This document shows positions 26,246 to 35,600 of a DNA stretch of 54,109 bases, one piece after another. The translations under genes were made by a program, and so were the position numbers. The stretch is from positions 1 through 54,109 of the forward strand of contig JAKPAB010000274.1 in assembly GCA_029779695.1 (NCBI GenBank). The letters are read 5' to 3'. Under the pieces are notes generated by a model. That model was not told the DNA's origin. It saw only the letters and a list, made by a program, of their open reading frames with translations, and did no database searches. The stretch's first letter is position 1. Each line of letters opens with the position of its first letter. Source of the DNA: Bacillota bacterium (GTDB lineage: Bacteria > Bacillota > Clostridia > Lachnospirales > Lachnospiraceae).

Positions 26246-26580
26246 GATTTGCCCTCAATTTTAAAATAACTGCTTGATAATCTTATGATTAGCAAGTACA
26301 ATAACAAATGTAGTTTTAGGTGTTTTTACCTATAATTTGCTAAATTCTTTTACCTAAATTTATTGAAGTTGAACAATATTCAAGTATCGGTTAACAAACT
26401 CTAATCCATTTTACCATTATTTACAATAAATAAATCAATAAATGTCCTTTCTCTTTTGTGCAAATGTCTTATCATTATGAACGTCGAAAATGAATGCAAG
26501 ATTAAAAAGATTTAGTCAAAAGCATTTTATTTTTTAATGTAACTAATGTAATTATGTTTTTTTAGCAGAAAGGGGCTAAT
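26246..26580. other. 335-bp divergent intergenic region between the M20/MATE unit and arcA
   Basis: AT-rich with no gene. It contains a cluster of ACCTA-type motifs (26314-26360). A clear -35/-10 pair for arcA was not found. A direct repeat TAATGTAA-CTAATGTAA lies about 40 bases before arcA. Confidence 0.6.
26314..26360. promoter_or_regulatory. Candidate operator: one inverted and two direct copies of TTTTACCTA
   Basis: TTTTAGGT (26314-26321) is followed by TTTTTACCTA ending at 26332 and TTTTACCTAAATT at 26348-26360. The first two form an inverted repeat, the second and third a direct repeat. The location between divergent units suggests a regulator binding site. Confidence 0.35.
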
Positions 26581-27813
26581 ATGAAAGGTATTCACGTTAC
26601 AAGTGAGATTAAGCCGCTCAAGAAGGTTTTACTTCATAGACCTGGAAAAGAGCTTTTAAATCTTACACCAGACACACTTTCAGAACTGCTTTTCGATGAT
26701 ATTCCTTATCTTGAAGTAGCACAGGAAGAGCATGACGCATTTGCAAAGATTCTTCGCGACAACGGAACAGAAGTTGTTTACATCGAAGATCTTATGACTG
26801 AGGTTCTTGAAGCACATCCTGAACTCGTTGATACATTTATGTATCAGTGGTTAGAGGAAGGCAATATCAAGACAAAGCCTTGGCAGGATGTACTTCTTGA
26901 CTATCTCCGTTCAAACTATAGCGGAAAAGATCTTGTCATGAAGACAATCGAAGGCGTTACCCTTAAGGAAATGGGCGAGAGATATGACACATTCTCACTT
27001 CAGGATATGATCGCTCCTCCCGATGACCTTGTAGTAGCACCTATGCCTAACTTCTATTTCCAGCGTGATCCGTTCGCATCTGTTGGTGATGGCGTATTCC
27101 TTCACAAGATGAGATTCCCGACCAGATGCCGTGAGACAATCTATTCAGATTATATCTTCAAATATCATCCTGATTTTGCAGGTCTTGTTAAGCGTTACTA
27201 TGATCGTGACGGACATGCAAACATCGAAGGCGGAGATGTAATGAACCTTACTGAGACTACATTAGCTATCGGTCTCAGCCAGAGAACATCACCTGATGCT
27301 ATTGAAGAAGTTGCAAGAACAATGTTCGCAGATTCTGATTGCAAGGTTGATACAGTTCTTGCATTCCAGATTCCTTCATGCCGTGCATTCATGCATCTTG
27401 ATACAGTATTTACTCAGATCGATGTAAATAAGTTCACAATCCATCCTGCAATCGTTGGACCTCTTACAGTATTCGAGCTTAAGAGCGCTCCTCAGGATCC
27501 TACAGGACTTAAGATTACACGTCTTGATTCTGATCTTGAGCATATCCTCGAGAAATACACAGGACGTGATGATATCGAGCTTATCCCTTGTGGTGGCGAC
27601 GATCTTATCGCAGCTGCTCGTGAGCAGTGGAACGATGGTTCTAACACTCTTTGCGTAGCTCCTGGAACAATCGTTGTATATCAGAGAAATACTGTTACCA
27701 ACGAACTCCTCAGAAAGAAGGGACTCAATGTACTTGAGATGCCTTCAGCCGAGCTGTCAAGAGGAAGAGGAGGCCCTCGTTGTATGTCTATGCCTCTTAT
27801 CCGTGAGGACTAA
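26581..27813 (+). CDS. arcA: Arginine deiminase
   Basis: A 410-residue guanidino-group enzyme that hydrolyses arginine to citrulline and ammonia, the first step of the fermentative arginine deiminase pathway. Family landmarks: the N-terminal [13 protein letters not shown], the substrate-binding [12 protein letters not shown] and GGDVMNLT regions, HLDTVF, and the nucleophile Cys401 in [17 protein letters not shown] precedes the ATG. It is followed by arcB and arcC in the same direction. Synonymous codon choice resembles the ribosomal genes in this window, suggesting high expression. No arcD antiporter gene is present here. Confidence 0.98.
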   Translation: MKGIHVTSEIKPLKKVLLHRPGKELLNLTPDTLSELLFDDIPYLEVAQEEHDAFAKILRDNGTEVVYIEDLMTEVLEAHPELVDTFMYQWLEEGNIKTKPWQDVLLDYLRSNYSGKDLVMKTIEGVTLKEMGERYDTFSLQDMIAPPDDLVVAPMPNFYFQRDPFASVGDGVFLHKMRFPTRCRETIYSDYIFKYHPDFAGLVKRYYDRDGHANIEGGDVMNLTETTLAIGLSQRTSPDAIEEVARTMFADSDCKVDTVLAFQIPSCRAFMHLDTVFTQIDVNKFTIHPAIVGPLTVFELKSAPQDPTGLKITRLDSDLEHILEKYTGRDDIELIPCGGDDLIAAAREQWNDGSNTLCVAPGTIVVYQRNTVTNELLRKKGLNVLEMPSAELSRGRGGPRCMSMPLIRED

Positions 27814-27852
27814 GACAATTAAATTTGTTTCGAAAGCCTAGAGCTTTTGACA

Positions 27853-27893
27853 CCGGGTGCGCCATGTGGTGTGCCCGGATATTGGTGTTTTTT
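27853..27893 (+). terminator. Intercistronic hairpin with downstream T-run between arcA and arcB
   Basis: CCGGGTGCGCCA (27853-27864) pairs with TGGTGTGCCCGG (27867-27878), a 12-bp stem with wobbles and a very short loop. Six Ts follow, but nine bases beyond the stem (27888-27893). Probably a leaky terminator or an mRNA processing/stability element. Confidence 0.6.
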
Positions 27894-27922
27894 GTTTTAT
27901 TTGTATAGAAAGCGAGACAATT

Positions 27923-28918
27923 ATGGGTGTCAATTTAAGTGGAAGAAGCTTCCTTAAGCTTCTTGATTTCACTCCTGCCGAGATTAACTATCTTCTTGAT
28001 CTTTCAAGAGAATTCAAGAACATGAAGAGAAACGGTGTTCCTCATCGTTACCTTGAAGGAAAGAACGTAGTTCTTCTTTTCCAGAAAACTTCTACACGTA
28101 CAAGATGCGCATTCGAAGTTGGAGCAATGGACCTTGGTATGGGAGTAACATATCTTGATCCTAATTCTTCTCAGATGGGTAAGAAAGAATCTGTTCAGGA
28201 TTCAGCTTACGTATTCGGAAGAATGTTTGATGGTATTGAGTTCCGTGGATTTAAGCAGAGCGATGTTGATGATCTTGCTAAGTATTCAGGAATCCCTGTA
28301 TGGAATGGTCTTACAGATGATTTCCATCCTACACAGATGCTTGCTGATGTTCTTACAATCCAGGAAGAATTTGGCCAGAACGTAAAGGGCAAGAAGATGG
28401 TATTCTTCGGTGACGCTAGAAATAACGTTGCTAATTCTCTTATGGTTGTATCTGCTAAGCTTGGTATGCATTTCGTAGCTTGCGGACCTAAGGAACTTAT
28501 GCCTGCCGAAGATCTTGTTAAGACTTGCAAAGAAGTTGCAAAGGAAACAGGAGCTGTTATCGAGCTTACATCTGATGCTAAGGCTGCTGCAAAGGATGCT
28601 GATGTTATTTACACAGACATCTGGGTATCAATGGGTGAACCCGTTGAGAAATGGCAGGAGAGAATTGACATTCTTAAGCCTTATCAGGTTAACAAAGAGC
28701 TTATGGCTTGTGCAAAAGACACAGCTATCTTCCTTCATTGCCTACCTTCATACCATGACAGAAATACAGAGAATGGTGAATGGGTATTCGAGACATTCGG
28801 CATGGATGGCGTAGAAGTTACAAATGATGTAATCTACGGACATCAGAGCCGTTGCTTCGATGAAGCAGAGAACCGTATGCATACAATCAAGGCCGTAATG
28901 TATGCAACTCTTAAATAA
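27923..28918 (+). CDS. arcB: Ornithine carbamoyltransferase, catabolic context
   Basis: A 331-residue transcarbamylase that phosphorolyses citrulline to ornithine and carbamoyl phosphate in this operon. The carbamoyl phosphate motif STRTR (57-61) and the ornithine/SMG-type HCLPSYHD (about 272) are present, along with FHPTQMLAD. The ATG at 27923, preceded by GAAAGCGAG, gives the usual MGVNLSGRSFLKLLDF start. An earlier in-frame ATG (27857) falls inside the intercistronic hairpin. Anabolic and catabolic enzymes look alike; placement between arcA and arcC indicates the catabolic one. Confidence 0.96.
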   Translation: MGVNLSGRSFLKLLDFTPAEINYLLDLSREFKNMKRNGVPHRYLEGKNVVLLFQKTSTRTRCAFEVGAMDLGMGVTYLDPNSSQMGKKESVQDSAYVFGRMFDGIEFRGFKQSDVDDLAKYSGIPVWNGLTDDFHPTQMLADVLTIQEEFGQNVKGKKMVFFGDARNNVANSLMVVSAKLGMHFVACGPKELMPAEDLVKTCKEVAKETGAVIELTSDAKAAAKDADVIYTDIWVSMGEPVEKWQERIDILKPYQVNKELMACAKDTAIFLHCLPSYHDRNTENGEWVFETFGMDGVEVTNDVIYGHQSRCFDEAENRMHTIKAVMYATLK

Positions 28919-28921
28919 TTA

Positions 28922-29857
28922 GTGTCTAAGAGACTTGTTATCGCCCTGGGTGGAAACGCCCTCGGCAATACACCAGAAGAGCAGCTGCTTCTCGTTAAAA
29001 ACACAGCTGTAACCATTGTTGACCTTATTGAAGCAGGCTATGATGTTGCCGTCGGCCACGGTAACGGACCTCAGGTCGGAATGATTAATCTTGGAATGGA
29101 ATTTTCTGCAAACAACGGCGGTAACACACCGTTTATTCCTTTCCCTGAGTGTGGAGCTATGACACAGGGATATATTGGTTATCACCTTCAGCAGGCTATC
29201 GGACGTGAGCTTAATAAGCGTCACATCGACAAGACTGTTGCCAGTGTCGTAACACAGACAATCGTTGACAGAAACGATGCTGCATTCGAACATCCTACCA
29301 AGCCGGTTGGCGCTTTCTATTCTAAGGAAGATGCTGATAAGATCGCGGCTGAAAAAGGATGGACATTCGTTGAAGACGCAGGTAGAGGATACAGAAGAGT
29401 TGTTCCCTCACCTATGCCTGAGAAGATTGTTGAATTACCTATGATCCAGGAATTGGTTAACAACGGATATGTTGTTGTATCTACTGGTGGCGGCGGAATT
29501 CCTGTAGTTGAAGAAGATAACGGCGTTGCAGGCGTTGCAGCTGTTATTGATAAGGATCGTGCTTCTTCACTTCTTGCTCGTGAGCTTAACGCAGATATGC
29601 TTGTTATCCTTACAGCAGTTGAGAAGGTTGCTATCCATTTCAACACACCTGAGCAGAAGAACCTTGAGGATCTCACAGTTGAAGAAGCAAAGAAATATGC
29701 AGCTGATGGTGAGTTCGCTCCCGGAAGCATGCTTCCTAAGATTGAGTCATGCCTATCTTTTGTAGAGAATACTGATAACGGTGTTGCTCTCATCACTTCC
29801 CTTGAAAAAGCAAAGGAAGCTCTTGAAGGTAAGACAGGTACTCGTATTCACAAATAA
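28922..29857 (+). CDS. arcC: Carbamate kinase
   Basis: A 311-residue amino-acid-kinase-fold enzyme that transfers phosphate from carbamoyl phosphate to ADP, giving ATP, CO2 and ammonia. Motifs: VIALGGNALG at the N terminus, VGHGNGPQVG, STGGGGIPVVEE, and the C-terminal FAPGSMLPKIES. It starts with GTG only three bases after the arcB stop, with no clear Shine-Dalgarno sequence, so translation is probably coupled. It ends before a strong terminator at 29965-30001. Confidence 0.97.
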   Translation: MSKRLVIALGGNALGNTPEEQLLLVKNTAVTIVDLIEAGYDVAVGHGNGPQVGMINLGMEFSANNGGNTPFIPFPECGAMTQGYIGYHLQQAIGRELNKRHIDKTVASVVTQTIVDRNDAAFEHPTKPVGAFYSKEDADKIAAEKGWTFVEDAGRGYRRVVPSPMPEKIVELPMIQELVNNGYVVVSTGGGGIPVVEEDNGVAGVAAVIDKDRASSLLARELNADMLVILTAVEKVAIHFNTPEQKNLEDLTVEEAKKYAADGEFAPGSMLPKIESCLSFVENTDNGVALITSLEKAKEALEGKTGTRIHK

Positions 29858-29964
29858 GATTCAAAAATAACAAAGGTTCTATGCAGACTTATGCAGGATT
29901 CTAATCCCCTCTTGCTTGTGATTTTGCGTAAGAACTGAGTTAGCAAAAATGAATAACGCGTGAA

Positions 29965-30001
29965 AGCCCCTTTGGCACAAAATTGCCGAAGGGGTTTTTT
30001 T
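29965..30001 (+). terminator. Intrinsic terminator of the arc operon
   Basis: AGCCCCTTTGGCA pairs with TGCCGAAGGGGT (CCCCTT/AAGGGG core, one mismatch pair) over a short loop, followed by seven Ts. Confidence 0.93.
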
Positions 30002-30042
30002 ATGATATAATTTTTTTACTTCAAAAAATAAGAGGTTTACAA

Positions 30043-31290
30043 ATGCAATCAATAAAAGAAATACAGGAACAGGCATGCTCATCTTATGATAGACGTAAGA
30101 TGTGTACTTATGATGTGGAATTTATTGAAGAACCTTCGGTTCCGCTTATACATCAGACGGCTCGATTCTGGTTCATAAAAAAAGGAAAAGCACTAATTAA
30201 TGTAAATGGAAGACTATATAACGGCAAGGCTGGGTCTTTATTTTGCATTTTACCGTGGAGCACTACAAGTATACTTTCCGTTGATGAGCCACTGACACTG
30301 ATAAAAGTGGTTTTCAACATAGAACTTATATCAAATTCGCTTAAGGCAGGATATGTTCCTGAAAATATGGAGTCAGGTCTTTTGCGTCCACTTAGACAAT
30401 ATCCTTTTATTATGATCACAGAAAACGAACAAGAGAGGATTGTTTCTATTCTTGATGCAATAAGGGAAGAAACTGGAATAGAGTCAGTTATCAATAATGG
30501 AGATGAAGAACAAAAGGATCTGGCAACTCTTCTTATAAAAAATAAGCTAGAGGAGCTTATGATATTATATGACAGACATATAATAAATAATGGAAAGGAA
30601 ATGCAGGATTCGGATAAAAAGACTGATATTATCAGTTACATTTATGCGCATCTTGAAGAACATCCAAGGACAGAACAGCTGGCAGAAGTTTTTGATCTGT
30701 CAGAGGATGAGGTAAGAGAATACATAAAAGAAAGAACAGGAATGTCTGTTTCAGCCATTTTTAATGAGATGCGAATCTCAAAAACTACGGATCTGCTGAC
30801 ATACACAGGACTGGCACTTACGGACATTGCATTTATAGTTGGATTTACAGATGCATCACATCTGATAAGAAATTTTGAGACTAGAACAGGATATACGCCC
30901 AATCAATATAGACAGATTTATCCGGCTAATAAGATCTCGCTAGATGATAACGCGGGTGAAAAGGGATACAATATTGTATCTTATATTGGTGAACATTATG
31001 CTGAAGAACTTAAGCAAACAGAAATTGCTGACAGATTTGGCATCACAGTTGTAGAAATGAATAAAATTATGTTATATATAGTTGAGAGAAACTTTGAAGA
31101 ATTTCTCAACTATTTAAGAATAAACCAGGCGTGCAAGCTTTTGGTGGAAACCAAAGATGCCATGGTAGATATAGCGGTAAATGTGGGATATAATAACGTC
31201 AAAACTTTTAATAGAAATTTTGCAAAGCAAAGAGATATGACACCTGGGGAATTTAGAAAAACCTATATTTTACAGGATGACGGGGAATAG
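30043..31290 (+). CDS. AraC family regulator with two tandem DNA-binding domains
   Basis: A 415-residue protein. Residues about 20-110 resemble a cupin-like sensing domain. It then has two complete AraC/XylS double-HTH modules. The first spans about 195-290 and ends with LTDIAFIVGFTDASHLIRNFETRTGYTPNQYR (here summarised by residues 265-290). The second spans about 310-408, with VDIAVNVGYNNVKTFNRNF and DMTPGEFRKTY. AraC proteins normally have one such module of about 100 residues. AAGAGG precedes the ATG. It lies just after the arc operon terminator and 30 bases before the flavodiiron gene, so it may control either. Confidence 0.88.
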   Translation: MQSIKEIQEQACSSYDRRKMCTYDVEFIEEPSVPLIHQTARFWFIKKGKALINVNGRLYNGKAGSLFCILPWSTTSILSVDEPLTLIKVVFNIELISNSLKAGYVPENMESGLLRPLRQYPFIMITENEQERIVSILDAIREETGIESVINNGDEEQKDLATLLIKNKLEELMILYDRHIINNGKEMQDSDKKTDIISYIYAHLEEHPRTEQLAEVFDLSEDEVREYIKERTGMSVSAIFNEMRISKTTDLLTYTGLALTDIAFIVGFTDASHLIRNFETRTGYTPNQYRQIYPANKISLDDNAGEKGYNIVSYIGEHYAEELKQTEIADRFGITVVEMNKIMLYIVERNFEEFLNYLRINQACKLLVETKDAMVDIAVNVGYNNVKTFNRNFAKQRDMTPGEFRKTYILQDDGE

Positions 31291-31320
31291 GACTAAAATA
31301 CAAATAGGAGGCATGGAATA

Positions 31321-32490
31321 ATGATGAACATTTCGGATGATATAAAATATGTTGGATGTGATGATTCGACGTTGGATCTTTTCGAGGGACAGTATAAGCT
31401 TAACTATGGAGTGACATACAATTCCTATGTTATTCTTGATGAAAAAATTGCTATTATGGATACTGTTGACAAGCGTACAACAGATGAATGGATAAGCAAT
31501 CTTGAAAATGTATTAGGTGATAAAATTCCGGATTATCTGGTGGTTCAGCATCTGGAACCGGACCATAGCGGAAGCATGCAGGTTCTGGCTCAGAAATATC
31601 CTGGAATGAGTATAGTTTGTTCTGAAAGAGCAGCGATCATGATCCCGCAGTTTGTAAATATGGATCTCAGTAAGAGGATAATATCTGTAAAAGAGGGAGA
31701 TACCCTTTCACTTGGAACTCATACCCTTACATTTATAATGGCACCTATGGTTCACTGGCCGGAGGTTATGATGACCTATGACGCTGTCAGCAAGACCCTG
31801 TTCTCAGCAGATGGATTTGGAACATTCGGGGATTCTAGAAACAGGATCAGCTGGATAGTTGAGGCTAGAAGATATTATTTTAATATAATAGGAAAATATG
31901 GAACTTCAGTTCAGGCTGTTTTGAAAAAAGCAGAGAACCTTGATATTAAAACTATAGCCCCACTTCATGGACCTGTTTTGGGAGAAGATGTATCAGAATA
32001 TATTGATTATTACAAAAAATGGAGCAGCTATGAGCCGGAGAGAAGTGGAGTATTGATTGCTTTTGCCTCACCTCATGGCAATACGAAAGAGGCAGCGCTT
32101 TATATGAAAAAGCTCCTCGAAGACAGAGGCGAGAAGGTTGTTGTAATAGATCTTAACCGTGGTGATATGGCAAGAGCAGTTGAAGGAGCGTTCTGCTTTG
32201 ACAGAACAGTTATTGCCGGAACTACATATGACGGTGCACTATTTCCTGCAGTTATGGATTTCCTATATCATCTTCAGGTCAAGAATTTTCAGAAGAGAAC
32301 ATTCGGTATAATAGAAAATGGATCTTGGGCACCATCTTCAGGAAGAAGGATCAAGGAAGAACTTGAAAAAATGAAAGAGATTACAGTTCTGGATCCTATA
32401 GTTTCAATCAGAACCCAAAAGAAACCGGCCGATGAATCGCAGTTCGCAGCACTTGCTGATGCACTTGTTCTAGCTGGTAAAAATAATTGA
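31321..32490 (+). CDS. FprA-type A flavodiiron protein
   Basis: A 389-residue two-domain protein. The N-terminal metallo-beta-lactamase-like diiron domain has HLEPDHSGS (H77, E79, D81, H82), MVHWPE, SADGFGTFG and APLHGPV. The C-terminal flavodoxin domain (about 245-389) binds FMN (ASPHGNTKEAA). Such proteins reduce O2 to water and/or NO to N2O and protect anaerobes from oxidative or nitrosative stress. AGGAGG lies 9 bases before the ATG (31321); a second ATG at 31324 is equally possible. It may be cotranscribed with the AraC-type gene and ends at a bidirectional terminator. Confidence 0.95.
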   Translation: MMNISDDIKYVGCDDSTLDLFEGQYKLNYGVTYNSYVILDEKIAIMDTVDKRTTDEWISNLENVLGDKIPDYLVVQHLEPDHSGSMQVLAQKYPGMSIVCSERAAIMIPQFVNMDLSKRIISVKEGDTLSLGTHTLTFIMAPMVHWPEVMMTYDAVSKTLFSADGFGTFGDSRNRISWIVEARRYYFNIIGKYGTSVQAVLKKAENLDIKTIAPLHGPVLGEDVSEYIDYYKKWSSYEPERSGVLIAFASPHGNTKEAALYMKKLLEDRGEKVVVIDLNRGDMARAVEGAFCFDRTVIAGTTYDGALFPAVMDFLYHLQVKNFQKRTFGIIENGSWAPSSGRRIKEELEKMKEITVLDPIVSIRTQKKPADESQFAALADALVLAGKNN

Positions 32491-32495
32491 TAATA

Positions 32496-32527
32496 AAAAT
32501 TCCCGCTTTCAAAAGCGGGAATTTTTT
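32496..32527. terminator. Bidirectional terminator (flavodiiron gene / truA)
   Basis: AAAAATTCCCGCTT pairs with AAGCGGGAATTTTT around a TCAA loop; it serves both convergent genes. Confidence 0.95.
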
Positions 32528-32536
32528 ATGATAATA

Positions 32537-33283
32537 TCAATAATCTACTTCTAACAAACATAACCCTTTGGCAGGTGCTGTGGGGCCGGCAAGGTTTCGG
32601 TCCTTGCCATTTATTATGGCTGAAATCGCATCCGGAGCCATTCTACCGGCACCGATCTCGATCAGAGTCCCCACCAGTATTCTTACCATGTTTTGTAGAA
32701 AACCGGTGCCGTGAAATGAGATGTGTATATATCCTTTACTGCATCGGATATCAACCTTATCAACTATCCTGACACACGATTTTTTGAAATGAGAGTTGCC
32801 ACAGAAACTTTTAAAATCATGCTCTCCAATGATGTCGGCAGAAGCTTTTCTCATGGCTTCAACATCGAGAGGCGTATCAACAACTGTAACGTATTTGCGA
32901 TCAAAAATTGGCTTGCATGGCCCATTGTAAATAGAATACATGTATGTCTTGCCGGCGGCATTGTACCTTGCATGAAAGCGATCTGAAGCTTCTGATATAT
33001 CTAAGACCGATATGTCACTTGGAAGATTTTTATTTAAAAATTCCAAGGCGGAATCGCAGGACCTCTTGGTATCCATGACAACAGAAGCAATCATTGCTCT
33101 GGCGTGGACACCGGCGTCGGTTCGTCCTGCTCCGTTTATTTCCACATCAGAAACGGGTATATTACACATTTTTGAAATGGCATTTTCGAGGGAGCCTTGA
33201 ATAGTGGGCTTTCCAGGCTGATGCTCCCACCCGAAATATCTGGTTCCGTCATATGATATTTTTAACTTATAATTTTTACTCAT
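32537..33283 (-). CDS. truA: tRNA pseudouridine synthase A
   Basis: A 248-residue enzyme that converts uridines 38-40 of the tRNA anticodon stem to pseudouridine. Signatures: KISYDGTRYFGWEHQPG near the N terminus, the catalytic Asp in GAGRTDAGVHA, the RFHARYNAAGKTYMY segment, and FLQNMVRILVGTLIEIG in the C-terminal half. Length matches the family. AAGGAAA precedes the start. It diverges from ptsH. In many Firmicutes truA sits near rplQ; here it is separated from the ribosomal operon by several genes. Confidence 0.97.
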   Translation of the reverse strand: MSKNYKLKISYDGTRYFGWEHQPGKPTIQGSLENAISKMCNIPVSDVEINGAGRTDAGVHARAMIASVVMDTKRSCDSALEFLNKNLPSDISVLDISEASDRFHARYNAAGKTYMYSIYNGPCKPIFDRKYVTVVDTPLDVEAMRKASADIIGEHDFKSFCGNSHFKKSCVRIVDKVDIRCSKGYIHISFHGTGFLQNMVRILVGTLIEIGAGRMAPDAISAIINGKDRNLAGPTAPAKGLCLLEVDY

Positions 33284-33446
33284 TTGATTTCCTTATTTTG
33301 CATTAGTATGCAATTATTGTTGACTTTGCTTTGTTCACATTGTTGAATCATAGTATATTTGAAACGTATATTCAAACAGAAATCACTTCGAAAACCAATA
33401 TAAAGCATATTGGTAAAAACAAATGGCATAAAAAATACAAAATATT

Positions 33447-33474
33447 TTGCAAAAGTACAATACACATATAATAT
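33447..33474 (+). promoter_or_regulatory. Putative ptsH promoter
   Basis: TTGCAA (33447-33452), 16 bases, TAATAT (33469-33474), with an overlapping TATAAT at 33467 and another at 33481. The exact register is uncertain. It lies in the 268-bp truA/ptsH divergent gap. Confidence 0.4.
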
Positions 33475-33551
33475 AAATGATATAATATGTTCCTAAATGA
33501 GGTTTTGGTTTCTTTGGGCGTTTACGCGCATTATTATAAGGAGGCATTATA

Positions 33552-33809
33552 ATGCAGACATTAAACTACACTATTACAGACCCTATGGGGGTTCATGCTA
33601 GACCCGCAGGAATCTTTGTTAAAGCGGCAGCTAAGTTTCCCTGTGCCATCAAGATTAAAAAAGGCAATAATGAAGTGGATGCTAAGAGAATCATCGCAGT
33701 AATGAGCCTTGGAGTTAAACAGGGTGAGGAAATTACGCTTACAGCAGACGGCGAATTTGAAGAAGACGCCATCAAAGCACTTGGAGATTTTCTTAAGGAA
33801 AACCTATAA
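33552..33809 (+). CDS. ptsH: Phosphocarrier protein HPr, Ser46 replaced by Arg
   Basis: An 85-residue HPr. His15 in GVHARPAG is the PEP-dependent phosphorylation site that passes phosphate from EI to sugar-specific EIIA. At position 46, where Firmicutes HPr usually has the HPrK/P-phosphorylated serine (KSIMGVMSLG), this protein reads KRIIAVMSLG. It therefore cannot be Ser46-phosphorylated in the standard way, which would remove it from CcpA-type catabolite repression. AAGGAGG precedes the ATG. ptsI follows after 138 bases with an intervening terminator-like hairpin. Confidence 0.95.
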   Translation: MQTLNYTITDPMGVHARPAGIFVKAAAKFPCAIKIKKGNNEVDAKRIIAVMSLGVKQGEEITLTADGEFEEDAIKALGDFLKENL

Positions 33810-33893
33810 AAGAGCACTTTAAGGTCTTCTGCGGAAAGATCTATTGTCAGTGTAATTAGCGATCGTTTATATGAAGATCTATAATCAGAATGG

Positions 33894-33926
33894 AAAGAGG
33901 GTGCCAATGTTTTGACACCCTTTTTT
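33894..33926 (+). terminator. Terminator-like hairpin between ptsH and ptsI
   Basis: GGGTGCCAA can pair with TTGACACCC (one mismatch) and six Ts follow. It would reduce ptsI transcription relative to ptsH, a common arrangement given the excess of HPr needed. Confidence 0.75.
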
Positions 33927-33947
33927 AGATATATGTAAGGAGAATAT

Positions 33948-35567
33948 ATGGAATTTATTGGGAAAAGCGTTACAAGTGGTGTTGCGATAGGTAAGCTTGT
34001 GATTTTTCGGAAGGACGACAGTCTGGTCAAAAGGACAAGAGTTGAAGATCCTGAGGCAGAAGTAAATAGATTTCAAGAGGCCAAGGCCAAGGCGATGGAC
34101 CAACTAAAGAACCTGTACGATAAGGCACTTAAGGAGGTTGGAGAAGCCAACGCAGCTATTTTCGACGTTCACCAGATGCTTTTGGATGATCTTGATTATA
34201 ACGATTCTATCGTAAATATAATTAGAACACAGAAAGTCAATGCGGAATATGCAGTAGCAACTACCGGAGATAATTTTGCAACGATGTTTTCTGAAATGGA
34301 AGATGATTATATGCGAGCAAGAAGCGCGGATATGAAAGATATTTCCAATAGGGTTGTCACGGTTCTTCAGGGCAAGTCAGATGGAATGGTATCTGCTTCT
34401 GAACCTTTTATATTGCTGGCTGATGATCTGGCTCCTAGCGAAACTGTTCAACTGGATAAGAATCTGGTTCTATCTTTTGTGACAAAGGGAGGGTCAACCA
34501 ATTCTCATACAGCTATTTTAGCTCGAAATATGAATATCCCGGCAGTTATAGGAGTGGATTTCCCTGAGGACTGTGACGGAAAAAAGGCAATTGTCGATGC
34601 CTACAATAGTAAGCTGATCATAGATCCCGATACTGAAGAAATCGAAAAGTTCAAGAAGATTCAGGAACAGGATGCAGAGAAGATCAGGTTGCTTCAGGAA
34701 TTGAAGGGAAAAGAAAATGTTACGCTTGATGGCAAGAAGATCAATGTCTATGCCAACATTGGCGGAGTAGGAGATGTGGCAGATGTACTGAAAAATGATG
34801 CCGGCGGGATCGGGCTATTCAGAAGCGAGTTCCTGTATCTTGGAACTGATGATTATCCTACTGAAGAGCAGCAGTTTCAGGCATATAGAACCGTTGCTGA
34901 AACAATGGCAGGTAAAAAGGTTATAATAAGAACACTGGATATTGGAGCTGACAAGCAAGTAGATTATTTCAAGCTTGATAAGGAAGAAAATCCGGCAATG
35001 GGTTATAGAGCTATTAGAATCTGCCTTGACAGACCAGATATATTTAAGACACAGCTGAGAGCGATTTTCAGAGCAAGCTATTATGGCACTATATCAATTA
35101 TGTATCCTATGATAATCTCTGTAGATGAAGTTCATAAGATAAAAGAAATAGTAAAAACGGTTAAGGCAGAATTGGATCAACAGGGAATTCCCTACGGCGA
35201 TGTAGAAGAAGGAATTATGGTGGAGACACCGGCTGCAGTTATGATGAGCGAGGAATTAGCCAAAGAAGTCGATTTTTTCTCAATCGGGACCAATGATCTC
35301 ACTCAGTATACACTTGCAATCGATAGACAGAATGCCAAGTTAGATTCAATAAATGATTCACATCATCCTGCAGTCCTTCGCGAAATAGAGATGACTATTA
35401 AAAATGGTCACAAAGGAGGGGCTTGGGTAGGAATATGTGGAGAATTAGGCGCTGATACGACACTTACAGAGACTTTCTTGAAAATGGGAGTAGATGAACT
35501 GTCAGTAAGCCCATCAAAGATTCTTCAGGTCAGAAATGTAATAAGGAAGATAGATCTTACCAAATAA
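33948..35567 (+). CDS. ptsI: PTS enzyme I (phosphoenolpyruvate-protein phosphotransferase)
   Basis: A 539-residue cytosolic enzyme that takes phosphate from PEP onto a His and passes it to HPr His15. The active-site His is H187 in GGSTNSHTAILAR. The PEP-binding TIM barrel follows, with LFRSEFLYLG, RTLDIGADKQ, GYRAIRICL, IGTNDLTQYTLAIDR and GICGELGAD. It is somewhat shorter than the usual 570-575 residues because the C terminus is brief. AAGGAG precedes the ATG. It is probably partly cotranscribed with ptsH. Confidence 0.97.
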   Translation: MEFIGKSVTSGVAIGKLVIFRKDDSLVKRTRVEDPEAEVNRFQEAKAKAMDQLKNLYDKALKEVGEANAAIFDVHQMLLDDLDYNDSIVNIIRTQKVNAEYAVATTGDNFATMFSEMEDDYMRARSADMKDISNRVVTVLQGKSDGMVSASEPFILLADDLAPSETVQLDKNLVLSFVTKGGSTNSHTAILARNMNIPAVIGVDFPEDCDGKKAIVDAYNSKLIIDPDTEEIEKFKKIQEQDAEKIRLLQELKGKENVTLDGKKINVYANIGGVGDVADVLKNDAGGIGLFRSEFLYLGTDDYPTEEQQFQAYRTVAETMAGKKVIIRTLDIGADKQVDYFKLDKEENPAMGYRAIRICLDRPDIFKTQLRAIFRASYYGTISIMYPMIISVDEVHKIKEIVKTVKAELDQQGIPYGDVEEGIMVETPAAVMMSEELAKEVDFFSIGTNDLTQYTLAIDRQNAKLDSINDSHHPAVLREIEMTIKNGHKGGAWVGICGELGADTTLTETFLKMGVDELSVSPSKILQVRNVIRKIDLTK

Positions 35568-35600
35568 TATGCCGCCTAGTAAAACGAAAGGGATGATTTA

